Source: Zygnema cylindricum
Taxonomy: Eukaryota > Streptophyta > Zygnematophyceae > Zygnematales > Zygnemataceae
Length of the DNA: 64,000 nt
Reading direction: 5' to 3'
Assembly: GCA_037447655.1 (NCBI GenBank)
Contig: JBBHKE010000790.1
Location: 64,001-128,000 of the forward strand
The notes beneath the pieces are model-generated. The model worked only from the letters and a program-made list of their open reading frames with translations. It made no database searches and was not told the origin of the DNA. Position numbers and translations under genes: made by a program. Numbering within the stretch: the stretch's first letter is position 1; the number at the start of each line of letters is the position of its first letter. Of the stretch, positions 40,440-50,162 are shown piece by piece.

Positions 40440-43022
40440 ATGGAGGACACAGAATTGCAGGTTATGGGCCCACCCTCTAGGGTGCCCACCTTCAATGGAT
40501 CTAGGTTCATCTATTGGGAAGCCATGATGATGGGAGCTTTCTGTGAAAAACGATACTGGGGTATCGTCAGTGGACAAGTGAAACGTCCACCTTCGGGAAC
40601 TCCACCTGGATTTGGGGGAGTAAGGTTTTCTGCAACAACGGCTGCCTCAGCGGAGGAGGCAGATGATGGGGACAGCAGTGTGTCCGAAAAGGAAAAAGGG
40701 AATGAGACACCCCTCACTCCAATTGCCACAGTATCGGGAGCGACGACCGTGAAGACCGTGGAGAACGATACTCAAATGTGGGAGGATGTAAACATGGCTG
40801 CCAAGAACTTCATTCTGAGGCACCTCACTCAAGGTTTGGCCACTCCTCATCTTCACATTTACAAGGCGGAGGTGTTGTGGGAGAGTTTAGTGGAGATTTA
40901 TAGAGCAGGAACTATTAAGGAGCTCCAGTTGGCTAAGCAAAAGCTATTGAGTTACACTTACAAAGGAGGAAAGATGTTAGACTACTGTAATGATCTTTCT
41001 TGTTTGTATATGGAAATGGAAAGTGCCGGGTGGACAGGTACAATGAAAATGAAAGTTAACACCCTTATCATGAAATTACCAGATGAGTTCGAAAACATAG
41101 TGTACCGAGTACAGGGAATGCCTGATAGTTCATGGAAATGGAACACAGTAGTCTGGATGATACTTGTGCAGGAAAACACAATGGAGATTAGGAGAGGAGG
41201 ACAGAGCATTCAAGCTCTAGCAGCAGGAGGGGACCGATGGGGGAAGGACCCGAAGAAACCTTATCGAGGGGAAAGAGATCTTTCTGGGGGACAGAGGCCC
41301 CCAAAGGGTCTTTGTCATTATTGCAAAAAGCCGGGACACTTTATTGCAGATTGTGTCAAGCTATCAGAGCTGAGGCTCCAAGAGAACCGTGGAGGAGGTT
41401 CTTCCGGACGGAAGAAAAAGGCACTTGTGGTTACAAAAGTGTCAGGAGAAATCGAGGATGAGTCATCTGAGGAGGATGGGGAGCTTCTTCTTGACGAGAG
41501 TCTGGAGGAGAAGGAGATCCCTCGGAGGCAAAAGTGTGCCTTTGGAGCAATTCGGGAAGCTCCACAGGAAGGATGGATCATCGATTCAGGTGCATCCATG
41601 CATATGTGTCGTGATAAAGAACTCTTCACTAAGCTAAGAAATATTCCTACTGTAGAGATAGAGTATGGGGATGGGAGAGTGGTTACTACAGATCTAGTGG
41701 GATCAGTAGATGTGAAAGTCTTAGTGGAGGGTAAGACCTCTATACTTACATTCTCAGATGTACTTTACATTCCTCAGCTGAGTAAAAATCTTGTCTCTAC
41801 GTCTGTGTTAGATGACAAAGAGTTTGATACTTTCACCACAAAGGGAGTCTTTACAGCTAAGTATGGGAATGAAGTTTACTTCACAGCAGATAAGGGTAGC
41901 CAAGGAATGTTTAGGCTTAACCTGAGTAATGAAAAGAAGAATGCTTATTATGTTGGTGTTCTTAAGGTGATGATTTGGCATAAGCGGTTGGGGCATGTGC
42001 ATTTTGATAGGTTGAGGGAAATGAAAAAGCTTGGGGTAGTAGATGGCATTCAGTTTGAGGATAATGAAATGATGGATGATTGTAGTGGTTGTGCTCAAGG
42101 TAAGGCTCACAGACTTCCCTTTCCTAAAGCCGCCACATATAGTGGTGAGAAAGTGTTAGATTTGGTCCACACAGATATTTGGGGACCTGCAAAAGTATCT
42201 TCGGTTGGAGGAAAGAGGTTTATGATGACAATAACTGATGACTGGTCTAGATACTATAGAGTCTACTTTCTGAAAACAAAGTCTGAAGCATCAACTTACT
42301 TCAAAGAATATAAAGCTTGGAGTGAGAAGGTGCATGAAACCCCCATTAAGAGGATAAGGAGTGATAATGGGGGGGAATATACCTCTAACGAGTTTGAGGA
42401 ATATGTGAGAGATGAGGGAGCGCAGCACCAGAAAACTGTACCATATAACCCGGAACAAAATGGGGATGCTGAGTGGTTGAATCGAACACTAGGAGATAGT
42501 GTGCGCAGTATGTTGGCAGACAAGAAAATAGGAAAGAGATTTTGGGCAGAAGCAATGAACTGTGCCAACTACATTAAGAATAGAGTCCTTACCTCAGCTG
42601 TAAAGGGAGTGACACCTTATAAGAGATGGGTTGGAAGGAAACCAGATATCTCACACCTTAAAGTATTTGGTAGCCAAGTTTACAATCTTGACACGGATAG
42701 GAAAAACTGTAAACTAGATGCTAAGGGAAAACCTGGATACTCTGTGGGATATGATGAGGATGTTAAGGGATATAGAGTCTATGACTTAGGAAAGAAAGAT
42801 ATCATTCTGGTCAAACACTTAGTTGTCATGGATGAAGGGAAGTCATTTGACCCCTTCAAATATACAAAGAAGATAAGGATCAGATTTGAGTCCGAAAGTG
42901 ATGAGAATTTGGTCGTTCCCGAAAGGGACATGAGTGAAACCGTGATTACAGATTCAGGGGAGATCGAAGATACAAAGACTCACCGAAAACCTCACATACT
43001 CCTATGGACTTCGAGGAGATAG
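40440..43022 (+). CDS. F Gag-protease-integrase polyprotein
   Basis: An 860-codon ORF starting at the ATG inside the 5' LTR. Gag covers about residues 1-370. Residues 6-11 are encoded by the primer-binding site, the capsid-like region has LPDEFENIVYRVQ, and a CCHC knuckle sits at 292-305. Protease has DSGAS at 382-386. Integrase has the zinc site H514, H519, C548, C551 and catalytic D579, D642, E678 (D-35-E spacing), followed by a SHLKVFGSQV region. It would assemble particles, mature the polyprotein and integrate cDNA. It ends at 43022, where the RT ORF begins in another frame. One substitution in the usual NGVAER motif gives NGDAEW, but the Glu is kept. Confidence 0.9.
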   Translation: MEDTELQVMGPPSRVPTFNGSRFIYWEAMMMGAFCEKRYWGIVSGQVKRPPSGTPPGFGGVRFSATTAASAEEADDGDSSVSEKEKGNETPLTPIATVSGATTVKTVENDTQMWEDVNMAAKNFILRHLTQGLATPHLHIYKAEVLWESLVEIYRAGTIKELQLAKQKLLSYTYKGGKMLDYCNDLSCLYMEMESAGWTGTMKMKVNTLIMKLPDEFENIVYRVQGMPDSSWKWNTVVWMILVQENTMEIRRGGQSIQALAAGGDRWGKDPKKPYRGERDLSGGQRPPKGLCHYCKKPGHFIADCVKLSELRLQENRGGGSSGRKKKALVVTKVSGEIEDESSEEDGELLLDESLEEKEIPRRQKCAFGAIREAPQEGWIIDSGASMHMCRDKELFTKLRNIPTVEIEYGDGRVVTTDLVGSVDVKVLVEGKTSILTFSDVLYIPQLSKNLVSTSVLDDKEFDTFTTKGVFTAKYGNEVYFTADKGSQGMFRLNLSNEKKNAYYVGVLKVMIWHKRLGHVHFDRLREMKKLGVVDGIQFEDNEMMDDCSGCAQGKAHRLPFPKAATYSGEKVLDLVHTDIWGPAKVSSVGGKRFMMTITDDWSRYYRVYFLKTKSEASTYFKEYKAWSEKVHETPIKRIRSDNGGEYTSNEFEEYVRDEGAQHQKTVPYNPEQNGDAEWLNRTLGDSVRSMLADKKIGKRFWAEAMNCANYIKNRVLTSAVKGVTPYKRWVGRKPDISHLKVFGSQVYNLDTDRKNCKLDAKGKPGYSVGYDEDVKGYRVYDLGKKDIILVKHLVVMDEGKSFDPFKYTKKIRIRFESESDENLVVPERDMSETVITDSGEIEDTKTHRKPHILLWTSRR
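40460..40472 (+). promoter_or_regulatory. Primer-binding site, initiator tRNA-Met internal type
   Basis: ggttatgggccca follows the LTR directly. It is the reverse complement of the anticodon stem-loop of eukaryotic initiator tRNA-Met (UGGGCCCAUAACC), not of its 3' end. Drosophila copia uses the same site with a tRNA fragment as primer. The site is also coding (QVMGP in frame). Copies in A, B, D, E, J and L keep gttatgggccca, while the first g varies (a in B and L). Confidence 0.85.
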
Positions 43023-44788
43023 AAGAAGCGGGACAAGAACCGGTTTTCATGGACAGGGGAGCCGATGAGACAGTGAGAAGAAATCCAAGACTTCCATCCA
43101 TTCCAGCTTCGGAGTTTGTGGGAGGAAGGAGGAGCAGCAAAAGGATACAGGAAAAACAAGCAGCCCATAAGGTAACTAAGTTATCTCACCCAGATGAGCC
43201 TCAGTCTTACTTAGAGGCAGTGAATACTCCAGAGAAAGAAAGATGGATTAGAGCCATAAATGATGAGATGGCTTCTATCATGGAAGCAAATACTTGGGAA
43301 CTAGCGGATTGCCCTCCAGACAGAAAACCTATTGGATGTAAATGGGTATTTAAACTAAAACTGAACCCAGATAATACAATTGAGAGGTATAAGGCTCGAT
43401 TGGTAGCGAAGGGGTTCACCCAAAAAGAGGGGATTGACTATGAGGAGACCTTTGCTCCAGTTGTTCGGTTCCCATCGGTAAGGATTCTCCTCAGTCTTGC
43501 CGCAGCGGAAGACATGGAAATACACCAGATGGACATAAAGACTGCTTTTCTTAACGATGAGTTAGAGGAAGAAATTTTTATGAGGCAACTCGAAGGGTTT
43601 GTGGAAGAAGGAGAAGAGAGCAAAGTCTGCAGGCTTATAAAGTCCTTATATGGACTGAAACAGGCTCCCCGACAATGGAATAAGAAACAAGATGAGTTTC
43701 TCACCGATCTGGGATACATCCGGATCAGCTCTGACCATTCTATCTATATGTTTGAAGACGAGAATGGTGTCATTTTTATTGCAATTTATGTGGATGATCT
43801 GCTTGTGTTAAGTAAGTCTTTGGAGAATATCAATAGGCTAAAGAAAGATCTTAGGGGCAGATTTGATATGAAGGATTTAGGGGAGGCAAAATATATTTTG
43901 GGGATCCAAATGGAGAGAGATAGGGGGAAGAAGATTATCAGACTTACTCAGAAAGAAGCAATAGGTAATATGCTTGAGAAATTCCAGATGGAAAATGCTA
44001 ACAGTTGTACCACTCCCATGGACTTGAAAAAAGTAAGTGATGGGAGTGTAGAAGGAGGAGTGATGATCTTAGACGATCAGATGAGTCCAGAGGAGAGAGA
44101 GTTTATGAAGTCTATCCCTTATAAACACGTCGTAGGAAGCTTAATCTATTTTATAAATTGTACCAAGCCGGACATAGCGGCGGCAGTTGGTGTACTCAGT
44201 AGGAGTCTTAATGATCGTAGGAAGAGGGATTGGGAGGCAGCCAAGAGAGTCATGAGATATCTGGTGGGAACTAGAGAGTTATGGTTGCATTTGGGAGGGG
44301 AGCACATTGACATCACTACTTGGAGTGATGCTAGTTATGGGGACGCACCTATGAGACGATGCACTTCTGGGTATGTGTTGTATGTTGGGGAAGGTGCTTG
44401 CTGTTGGAGCAGTAAGCAACAAAAGGTGGTTGCTCAGTCCACTATGGAGGCTGAGTACATGGCCTCTTGTTCTGGTGTGAAAGAGTTGATGTGGGTCAAG
44501 TCCTTACTGCAAGAACTGGGATATATGAAAGAGGGAGTGCATGAAGTTTTTTGTGATAATCAAGCGGCCATAGCAATTGCAGCCAATCCAAAACATCATT
44601 TTAAGGCTAAACATATGGACATAAGATTAAGTTTTGTAAGAGAAAAAGTGGAGAATAAAATAGTGAATCTTGTATATAGATCTGATGAGGAAATGGTGGC
44701 TGACATGATGACAAAACCTGTGCCCTCTCCAAAGTTAAAATATTGTAGGGAAAAATGTGGCTTAAAAAAAAAATTAAAATTAGACTAG
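43004..44788 (+). CDS. F reverse transcriptase-RNase H
   Basis: A 594-codon ORF in the -1 frame relative to the gag ORF. Its frame is open from 42938, so the overlap is about 85 bp. After a linker with RRNPRLPSIPASEF, reverse transcriptase shows YKARLVAKGFTQ, Asp177 in QMDIKTAFL and YVDD at 262-265. RNase H has Asp442 (WSDAS), Glu482 (MEAEY) and Asp518 (CDNQAA). In family II the same junction is in one frame, so F has either a programmed -1 shift or a 1-bp mutation; I see no canonical X-XXY-YYZ heptamer. It lies in the cytoplasmic particle and copies RNA to cDNA. A stop just before the polypurine tract ends it. Confidence 0.9.
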   Translation: MDFEEIEEAGQEPVFMDRGADETVRRNPRLPSIPASEFVGGRRSSKRIQEKQAAHKVTKLSHPDEPQSYLEAVNTPEKERWIRAINDEMASIMEANTWELADCPPDRKPIGCKWVFKLKLNPDNTIERYKARLVAKGFTQKEGIDYEETFAPVVRFPSVRILLSLAAAEDMEIHQMDIKTAFLNDELEEEIFMRQLEGFVEEGEESKVCRLIKSLYGLKQAPRQWNKKQDEFLTDLGYIRISSDHSIYMFEDENGVIFIAIYVDDLLVLSKSLENINRLKKDLRGRFDMKDLGEAKYILGIQMERDRGKKIIRLTQKEAIGNMLEKFQMENANSCTTPMDLKKVSDGSVEGGVMILDDQMSPEEREFMKSIPYKHVVGSLIYFINCTKPDIAAAVGVLSRSLNDRRKRDWEAAKRVMRYLVGTRELWLHLGGEHIDITTWSDASYGDAPMRRCTSGYVLYVGEGACCWSSKQQKVVAQSTMEAEYMASCSGVKELMWVKSLLQELGYMKEGVHEVFCDNQAAIAIAANPKHHFKAKHMDIRLSFVREKVENKIVNLVYRSDEEMVADMMTKPVPSPKLKYCREKCGLKKKLKLD

Positions 44789-44801
44789 AAAATAAGGGGA
44801 G
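44789..44801 (+). promoter_or_regulatory. Polypurine tract of F
   Basis: aaaataaggggag lies directly between the pol stop codon and the 3' LTR, the normal place for plus-strand priming. The family II copies carry the same word at their 3' LTR borders, and J has aaattaaagggag. Confidence 0.85.
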
Positions 44802-45844
44802 TGTTGAAATAAGTAGTTTTTAGTATATTTTCTAGGTCTAAATTTATTAGAAAAGAAAATGTAGGCAGCCTGCCTCTATCTCTTCTCTCTCTCTCGCCCC
44901 CATACTTGTTGTAGTCACTGAAGGAGAGAGAGAGAGAGCAATGGAGCCATGGCTGCCTCAACTCCATAGGAAGGACTAAAGAGTGGCTTAAGCCACTCTC
45001 AACAAAAGATTGAGTCCGGCAGGACTCTAACCCCCGATCGGCAGAGCGCGGCGTAGCCGTTTGCTCTAACCTGTCTGTCGTAGAAGTCCTTTAGGAGATA
45101 TAGGGTTTCATTACTATTTAAACTATTGTAATGTACTAGATCCATTTAACTGAAACTCTTAACGCCACGCATAGATACAGTTCTATAAAATACGAAGTAC
45201 TGTACTTGTTTGAAATGGATATCGCGCATTTTGTTTCGACAGCGAAACAAATATCGCGCAAGTATTTATTACGACCGAGATTGAATTTCGCGTCAAATCT
45301 AACGGCGCACATCATCGCCGAAATCTCGAATTGGTCATTTAGGCATTTAGTGACGTGGCATGACCTGGCGCCACGTGGGAAGACATCATTCGGTCGCGGG
45401 AATTCCGAGGAACGTACGGACGAGTGGAAAGTGGACACGCGTCCACTTAATGGCCTTGTCGTACAGAGGCCGTATAGAAAGTACATCGGCAGTAGTACTT
45501 TCTAGTACTATACAGTTTTGTGATTGGTTTGTACAGGCAGTAGATAGGAGCTGTGAGAGGGAATTAGGAAAAACAAGGACTTAGGAAAATTTAGGTAGAT
45601 AGTCCTCTCTCTCTGAGAGTTTGTATAAATTGGCATCTTTGCCACCCTATAACTTATCGGCTGGTTGGCCGCTTTCAGTGATTATTTTTGCTACGGACTC
45701 AGGGGAGTCCAGGCTGCACAGGGGTGCAGTCAAATTGTCAGTTTGCCTTCTTGGGCAGAAGTGGTCGTGGCTTAAAGTGGGTTAGTTAAACACTATCTAG
45801 AGGCTTCCTGTATTCTGTAGTCCAATGGAGGACACAGAATTGCA
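44802..45844 (+). repeat. 3' LTR of element F
   Basis: 1043 bp, same length as the 5' LTR, with about 30 substitutions concentrated in the first half, including the tRNA-like block (the B-box GGTTCGAGTCC has become GGTTAGAGTCC). It ends gaattgca, then the target duplication gatgg. Confidence 0.92.
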
Positions 45845-46097
45845 GATGGTTCAGGCTTTATTTATAAAGGAAAAGTAGCAAGACGACCCCATGGACAAAA
45901 AAGGGGAGTTCCAAACACATGTGTTTGTCACTTTTGCAAAAAACCAAGACAATGCAAAGTTGATTACACAAGATTGGCAGACTTAAGTATCAAATATGAG
46001 CAGCTGAACAACAACGAAGAGGAGATAGAGGAACTTCTCTTCAATGAGAAAGGAGATAATCAAGTGGAAATATCAAGAAAGCAGAAGTGTGCGTCTT
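45845..46097 (+). pseudogene. J gag remainder with internal deletion
   Basis: Resumes DGSGFIY, then within a few codons reaches the nucleocapsid end: VCHFCKKPRQCKVDY (a degraded CCHC knuckle without its His) and an acidic EEEIEELLFNEKG segment. Compared with F, roughly 250 capsid codons are absent. It ends at a TAA near 46097 just before the protease frame. Confidence 0.78.
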
Positions 46098-49000
46098 AAG
46101 GTATGAGGGAGACGTTGGAGGAAGAGTGGATAATTGATTTAGGTGTTTCAATGCACATGTGTAAGGACAAAAGATGGTTCACAAAAATGAAAAAGATTCC
46201 CTTAGTAGAAGTAGAGTACGGGGATGGGAGAATAGTAAATACTAGCCTGGTAGGATTTGTAGATTGTGTTAGTAGATGGAAAAACTTCTATAGTCACCCG
46301 GTCAGATGTGCTTAATATCGCCGGGTTAAGCAATAATCAGATTTCTACCACAGTCTTAGATGACAAGGACTTTGCGACGAAAAAAAGAAAATGGATATTT
46401 ACAGCTAGCATCAATGATGAAGTATATTTTATAGTTGATAAGGGTAGGCAAAGAATGTTCAAAATTGTTCTAAGTAATGGAAAAAAAATGATTTTTATAC
46501 ACGTGTGTAAATGACATGATGTTATGGCATATGCATCTAGGTCATGTTCACTAAGATAGACTAGAGAAAATGAAAAACAAAAACTAGTTGATGGACAAGA
46601 ATACAGAAATGAAGTAACAATGGATGACTGCAATGGATGTGCTCAAAGAAAACTCCATTAGCTTCCCTTTCTGAAAGATGCAACCTTTAAAGGAGAGAAG
46701 GTTCTAGATCTTAACCATATTGAGGTATGGGGGCCAATTTGGGTTCCATCGACAGGTGGAATGAGGTACATGCTCACCATTACCGATGACTAGTCAAGTT
46801 ACTCTAAGGTGTATTTTCTAAGAACTATAACCAAAATTCAGGTTTTTAGAGCCTTTAAATAATAGAAGGCATGGAGTGAGAAGTTACAAGAAACCTTTAT
46901 AACAAGGATAAAAATTGACAATGGGGGGGAATATACCTCAAATGAATTTGAAAAACATTCAAGAGAAGAGGGAATTGAGCATTAGAAAATCGTACCTCAT
47001 AATCTATAGCAAAATGGAGTTACAAAAAGACTGAATAGAACATTAAGGGAAAGTGCTCTGAGCATGTTAAGTGACAAGAGAATATAGAAACAATTTTGGG
47101 TTGAAAAATAGAATTATGCTAACTACATAAAGAATAGAGTCCTCGATTTAGCTTTAAAAGGAGAAACTCCATATGAGAAATGGACTGGTAGAAAGCAGGA
47201 TGTGTCTCATCTCAAAGTTATTGGAAGTCAAGTGTATAGTTTGGTTACGGATAAGACTAATCGAAAGATGGACCAAAAGGGAAAGCCCTTTAATTTAGTT
47301 GTATATGAGGATGATGTAAAAGAATATAGTGTATATGACATAAAGAAAAAATATGTTATTATTGTAAATCATCTAGTGGTAATGGATGAAGAGAAATCAG
47401 TTGATCCGTTCAAACATAACAAAGTTGTGAAAATCAGAATTTTACCAGCTTTGAACTTGGAGGGAGAAACTGGTTTACAAGAAGAGATTCACCTAGGTGA
47501 AAAGCATACAAAAAACGAAGAAAATTAAGGAGCACAAAGTGAAGAAAGAATCTTAACCGACTCCGATGAAAAGGGGGAATTTGAAAGACGAACATAATGC
47601 GAAGAAAGGGGAGAAGAGGAACCTATAAGAAGGAATCCGAAGATGTCTTCTATACCCCCCTTGAAATTTGAAGGAGTAAGACGGAGCAGCAAAAAGATAC
47701 AAGAGAGAGGTAAACAATAAACTTACCAGACAGTCTCATCCGGGCGAATCTCAAAATGATCTTGAAGGTGTAAATCGTCAAAAGAGTGATAGATGGATCA
47801 CTGCCATTCATGAAAAAATGGCATCTATATTGGACGCAAAAACATGGGAATTAGTGGATTACCCTCCAAATAAAAAATCGATAGGATGCAAATGGGTTTT
47901 TAAGCTAAAACTGAATCTAGATAATTCAATCGAGAGATACAAAGCAAAAGGGTAAACACTAGAGGAAGTGATAGACTATGAGGATACATTTGCACCTATA
48001 GTGAAATCTCCCTCAACAAGGATAATAGACATAAAAACCGCTTTCCTCCATGGTGAATTAGAAAAGGAGATATTCATAAAGCAACCAGATGGATTTGTAG
48101 AGAAAAGAGCGGAAAGTAAGCTTTGCAGGCTGATCAAGTCCAAATATGGACTCAAACTAGCCCCACGTCAATGGAATATCAAGCTTGATGAGTTCTTAAC
48201 TAACGTCGGATACATTTACATCAGCTCAGACTACTCCATTTACTTCATTGAAGATGAAAATAGAGTGATTTTTCTAGCAATCTATGTAGATGATCTTCTT
48301 GTCTTTAATAATACTCTAGAAAAATTTAATCATTGAAAAAGGATTTGAAAAGCACGTTTAATATAAAAAATCGAGGTGAGGCAAACTACATTATAGGAAT
48401 ACAAATGGAAAGAGATAGAGAAAAGAAAATTATCAGAATAACTCAAAAAAAAATCTATATGAAACATGCTTCAAAAATTCCAGATGGACAAAGCTAATGG
48501 ATATACAACTTCCAAGGAGTTAAAAAAAATCAATGAAGGAAATGTTTAGGAAGGTGTGATAATTTTAGACGATCAGATGAGTCGAGAAGAAAAGGAATTT
48601 GTAAATAATATTCTTTAGCGACAGATTGTAGGTAGTTAGATTTTATTTATGAACTGTACTCAACAAGATATAGCACTAGCTTTTGGAGTACTCAGTAGGA
48701 GTGTGAATAATCCTAAAAAAGGAGACTGGGAGGCAGCTAAGAGGGTGATGAGGTATCTTGTGGGCACTCAACAATAATGGTTGAATTTGGGGGGGAATGA
48801 CACTGTCATCACTTCTTTGAGTGATGCAAGTTATGGGGATGTGCCTATGAGGCGATCCACTTCCGGTTATATTTTGAAAATTCAATCTAGTGCTTGCTAT
48901 TGAAAAAGTAAGCAACAAAAAGTAGTTGCCTAGTATACAGTGGAGGTTCAGTATATGGCTTCCTGTGTAGCTGTTAAAAATTTAATGTGGACAAAATCCT

Positions 49001-49278
49001 TGCTTCAAGAGCTACAATGCATAAAGAGTGGTATTCAAAATATTTTTTGTGATAATCAAGTTGCAATTCCAATCGCAACAAACCCAAAACACCATTTCAA
49101 AGCTAAACACATGGATATTAGACTAAGCTTTCTAGGAGAAAAAGTAGAGAATAATATAATCAAATTGGTGTACAAACCTGATGGACAAATGATTGTCGAT
49201 ATGATGAAAAAATCTGTCCTATCTCATAAACTATATTTTTGCAATAAAACGTGTGGGTTAAAATTCATAGGTGGCTAA
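46098..49278 (+). pseudogene. J pol, decayed
   Basis: Protease DSGAS has become DLGVS (about 46138). Integrase is traceable with stops through CNGCAQR, TDD*SSYSKVYFL and DNGGEYTSNEFE to VIGSQVYSL (47202-47528). Reverse transcriptase (about 47750-48700) has an internal deletion before DIKTAFLHGELE but an intact YVDDLLV near 48285. RNase H (48780-49278) has SDASYGD, VEVQYMAS in place of MEAEY, and CDNQVAI. Many A-rich substitutions and stops; not functional. Confidence 0.8.
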
Positions 49279-49291
49279 AAATTAAAGGGAG

Positions 49292-50162
49292 TGTTGAAAA
49301 AGGTGAGTAATTTATATCTCCTTTTATATTTTCCTAGCTGTAGAAACATATAGAGATGGAGACCGACACCTCCATAGCTATCGCCTTGGCAACTAGGATG
49401 ATAGAGTAAGGGGAAAGGAAGGAGTTAGGAGGATTCTATACCAAAAAGGCAGCCAAACATGGATATGATCACCGGTCTACGGAGGGCCTACTAGTCGCCC
49501 TAGCTGTCGTCCCTATCCAATTGATGTAGAAAATTCGTCACGTACGCAAGACACCATACCTTTACAAAGACTCTTGGCGACATAAATTCATTTAACATTC
49601 CAAAATTACATCACGAACATAGAACGGATTTATACATACGCGCGCATAGAACATTAAGTGCATCGCATAAATGAACGGACGTGAATTCATACAAAAATGA
49701 CATCGAACGGCTCACATTGGCACTGACAACGCGGAATGGCCTTTTTGGCGTTTTTTTGCCAAACGCGCAACGGATTGACACGTGGCAGCATCTTACAAGA
49801 TATTTGAGAAAAAAGGAACATAACCATGGCGTAGTTTGTGTCAAGTGGTAGACAAAGAGTGGTGCCGTATTGTACCGTACATAAAGTATGGCGGCTTAGT
49901 AGCAGATAGTACCTTATATATATGTTTTGTACTCTATAGTGATTTGATTGGCTTAAGGCTTAGTGGATAGGGATGAGAGGAGGTTTTTAGGACTTACATA
50001 TTTTTTAGTAATACCCTCTCTCCAGAGAGCACCCGTATAAAAAAGCTAACTTTGAACAACTATAACAATTAAGCCGGCTAAGTTTTCTTAGTGATTCTTT
50101 TTGTGTTAGGCTCAAGGGAGTCTTACCCTCACATAGGTGAGGTTGGTTAGAGTCTTTACCTA
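49292..50162 (+). repeat. 3' LTR of element J, right end missing
   Basis: Begins tgttgaaaaaggtgag after the polypurine tract and runs to about 50162, where it joins minus-strand fragment K before reaching the expected CA end. It contains U3 words cacgtggc (near 49785), the CTCTCTCCAGAGAG palindrome with TATA at about 50015-50040, and agtgattctttttg before a weakened leader hairpin (ggctcaagggagtc, near 50108). Confidence 0.78.

Larger units (their letters stand above)
39417..40459 (+). repeat. 5' LTR of element F
   Basis: Starts tgttgaaataagtag and ends gaattgca. Features in order: AGCCATGGCT palindrome near 39560, hairpin 39596-39613, antisense tRNA-like block 39627-39710, U3 ACGT motifs (tgacgtgg near 39963, gccacgtggg near 39985), promoter palindrome and TATA 40220-40244, leader hairpin 40310-40325, and the gag ATG at 40440. 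The leader between the TATA box and this ATG contains no other ATG. Confidence 0.92.
39417..45844 (+). mobile_element. Copia element F (family I), complete and nearly intact
   Basis: Complete plus-strand element of 6428 bp with 1043-bp LTRs at 39417-40459 and 44802-45844, a primer-binding site, two long ORFs covering gag to RNase H, a polypurine tract, and perfect 5-bp target duplications gatgg (39412-39416 and 45845-45849). By eye the LTRs differ at about 30 positions without indels, roughly 3 percent, so the insertion is not very recent. It is the only element here that could be autonomous, subject to the frame change between its ORFs. Confidence 0.93.
39000..50162 (+). mobile_element. Copia element J (family III), split by F
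   Basis: J is a plus-strand element: the last ~380 bp of its 5' LTR (39000-39377), primer-binding site and gag start (39358-39416), then F (39417-45844), then the rest of gag, pol and a 3' LTR cut at about 50162. The perfect duplication gatgg on both sides of F identifies J as host. J is old: gag has a large internal deletion and pol many stops. Confidence 0.85.

Noticed and set aside
41318-42568. Minus-strand open frames inside F's gag-pol.
   Set aside because: Shadows of the intact plus-strand ORF, with no independent signals.
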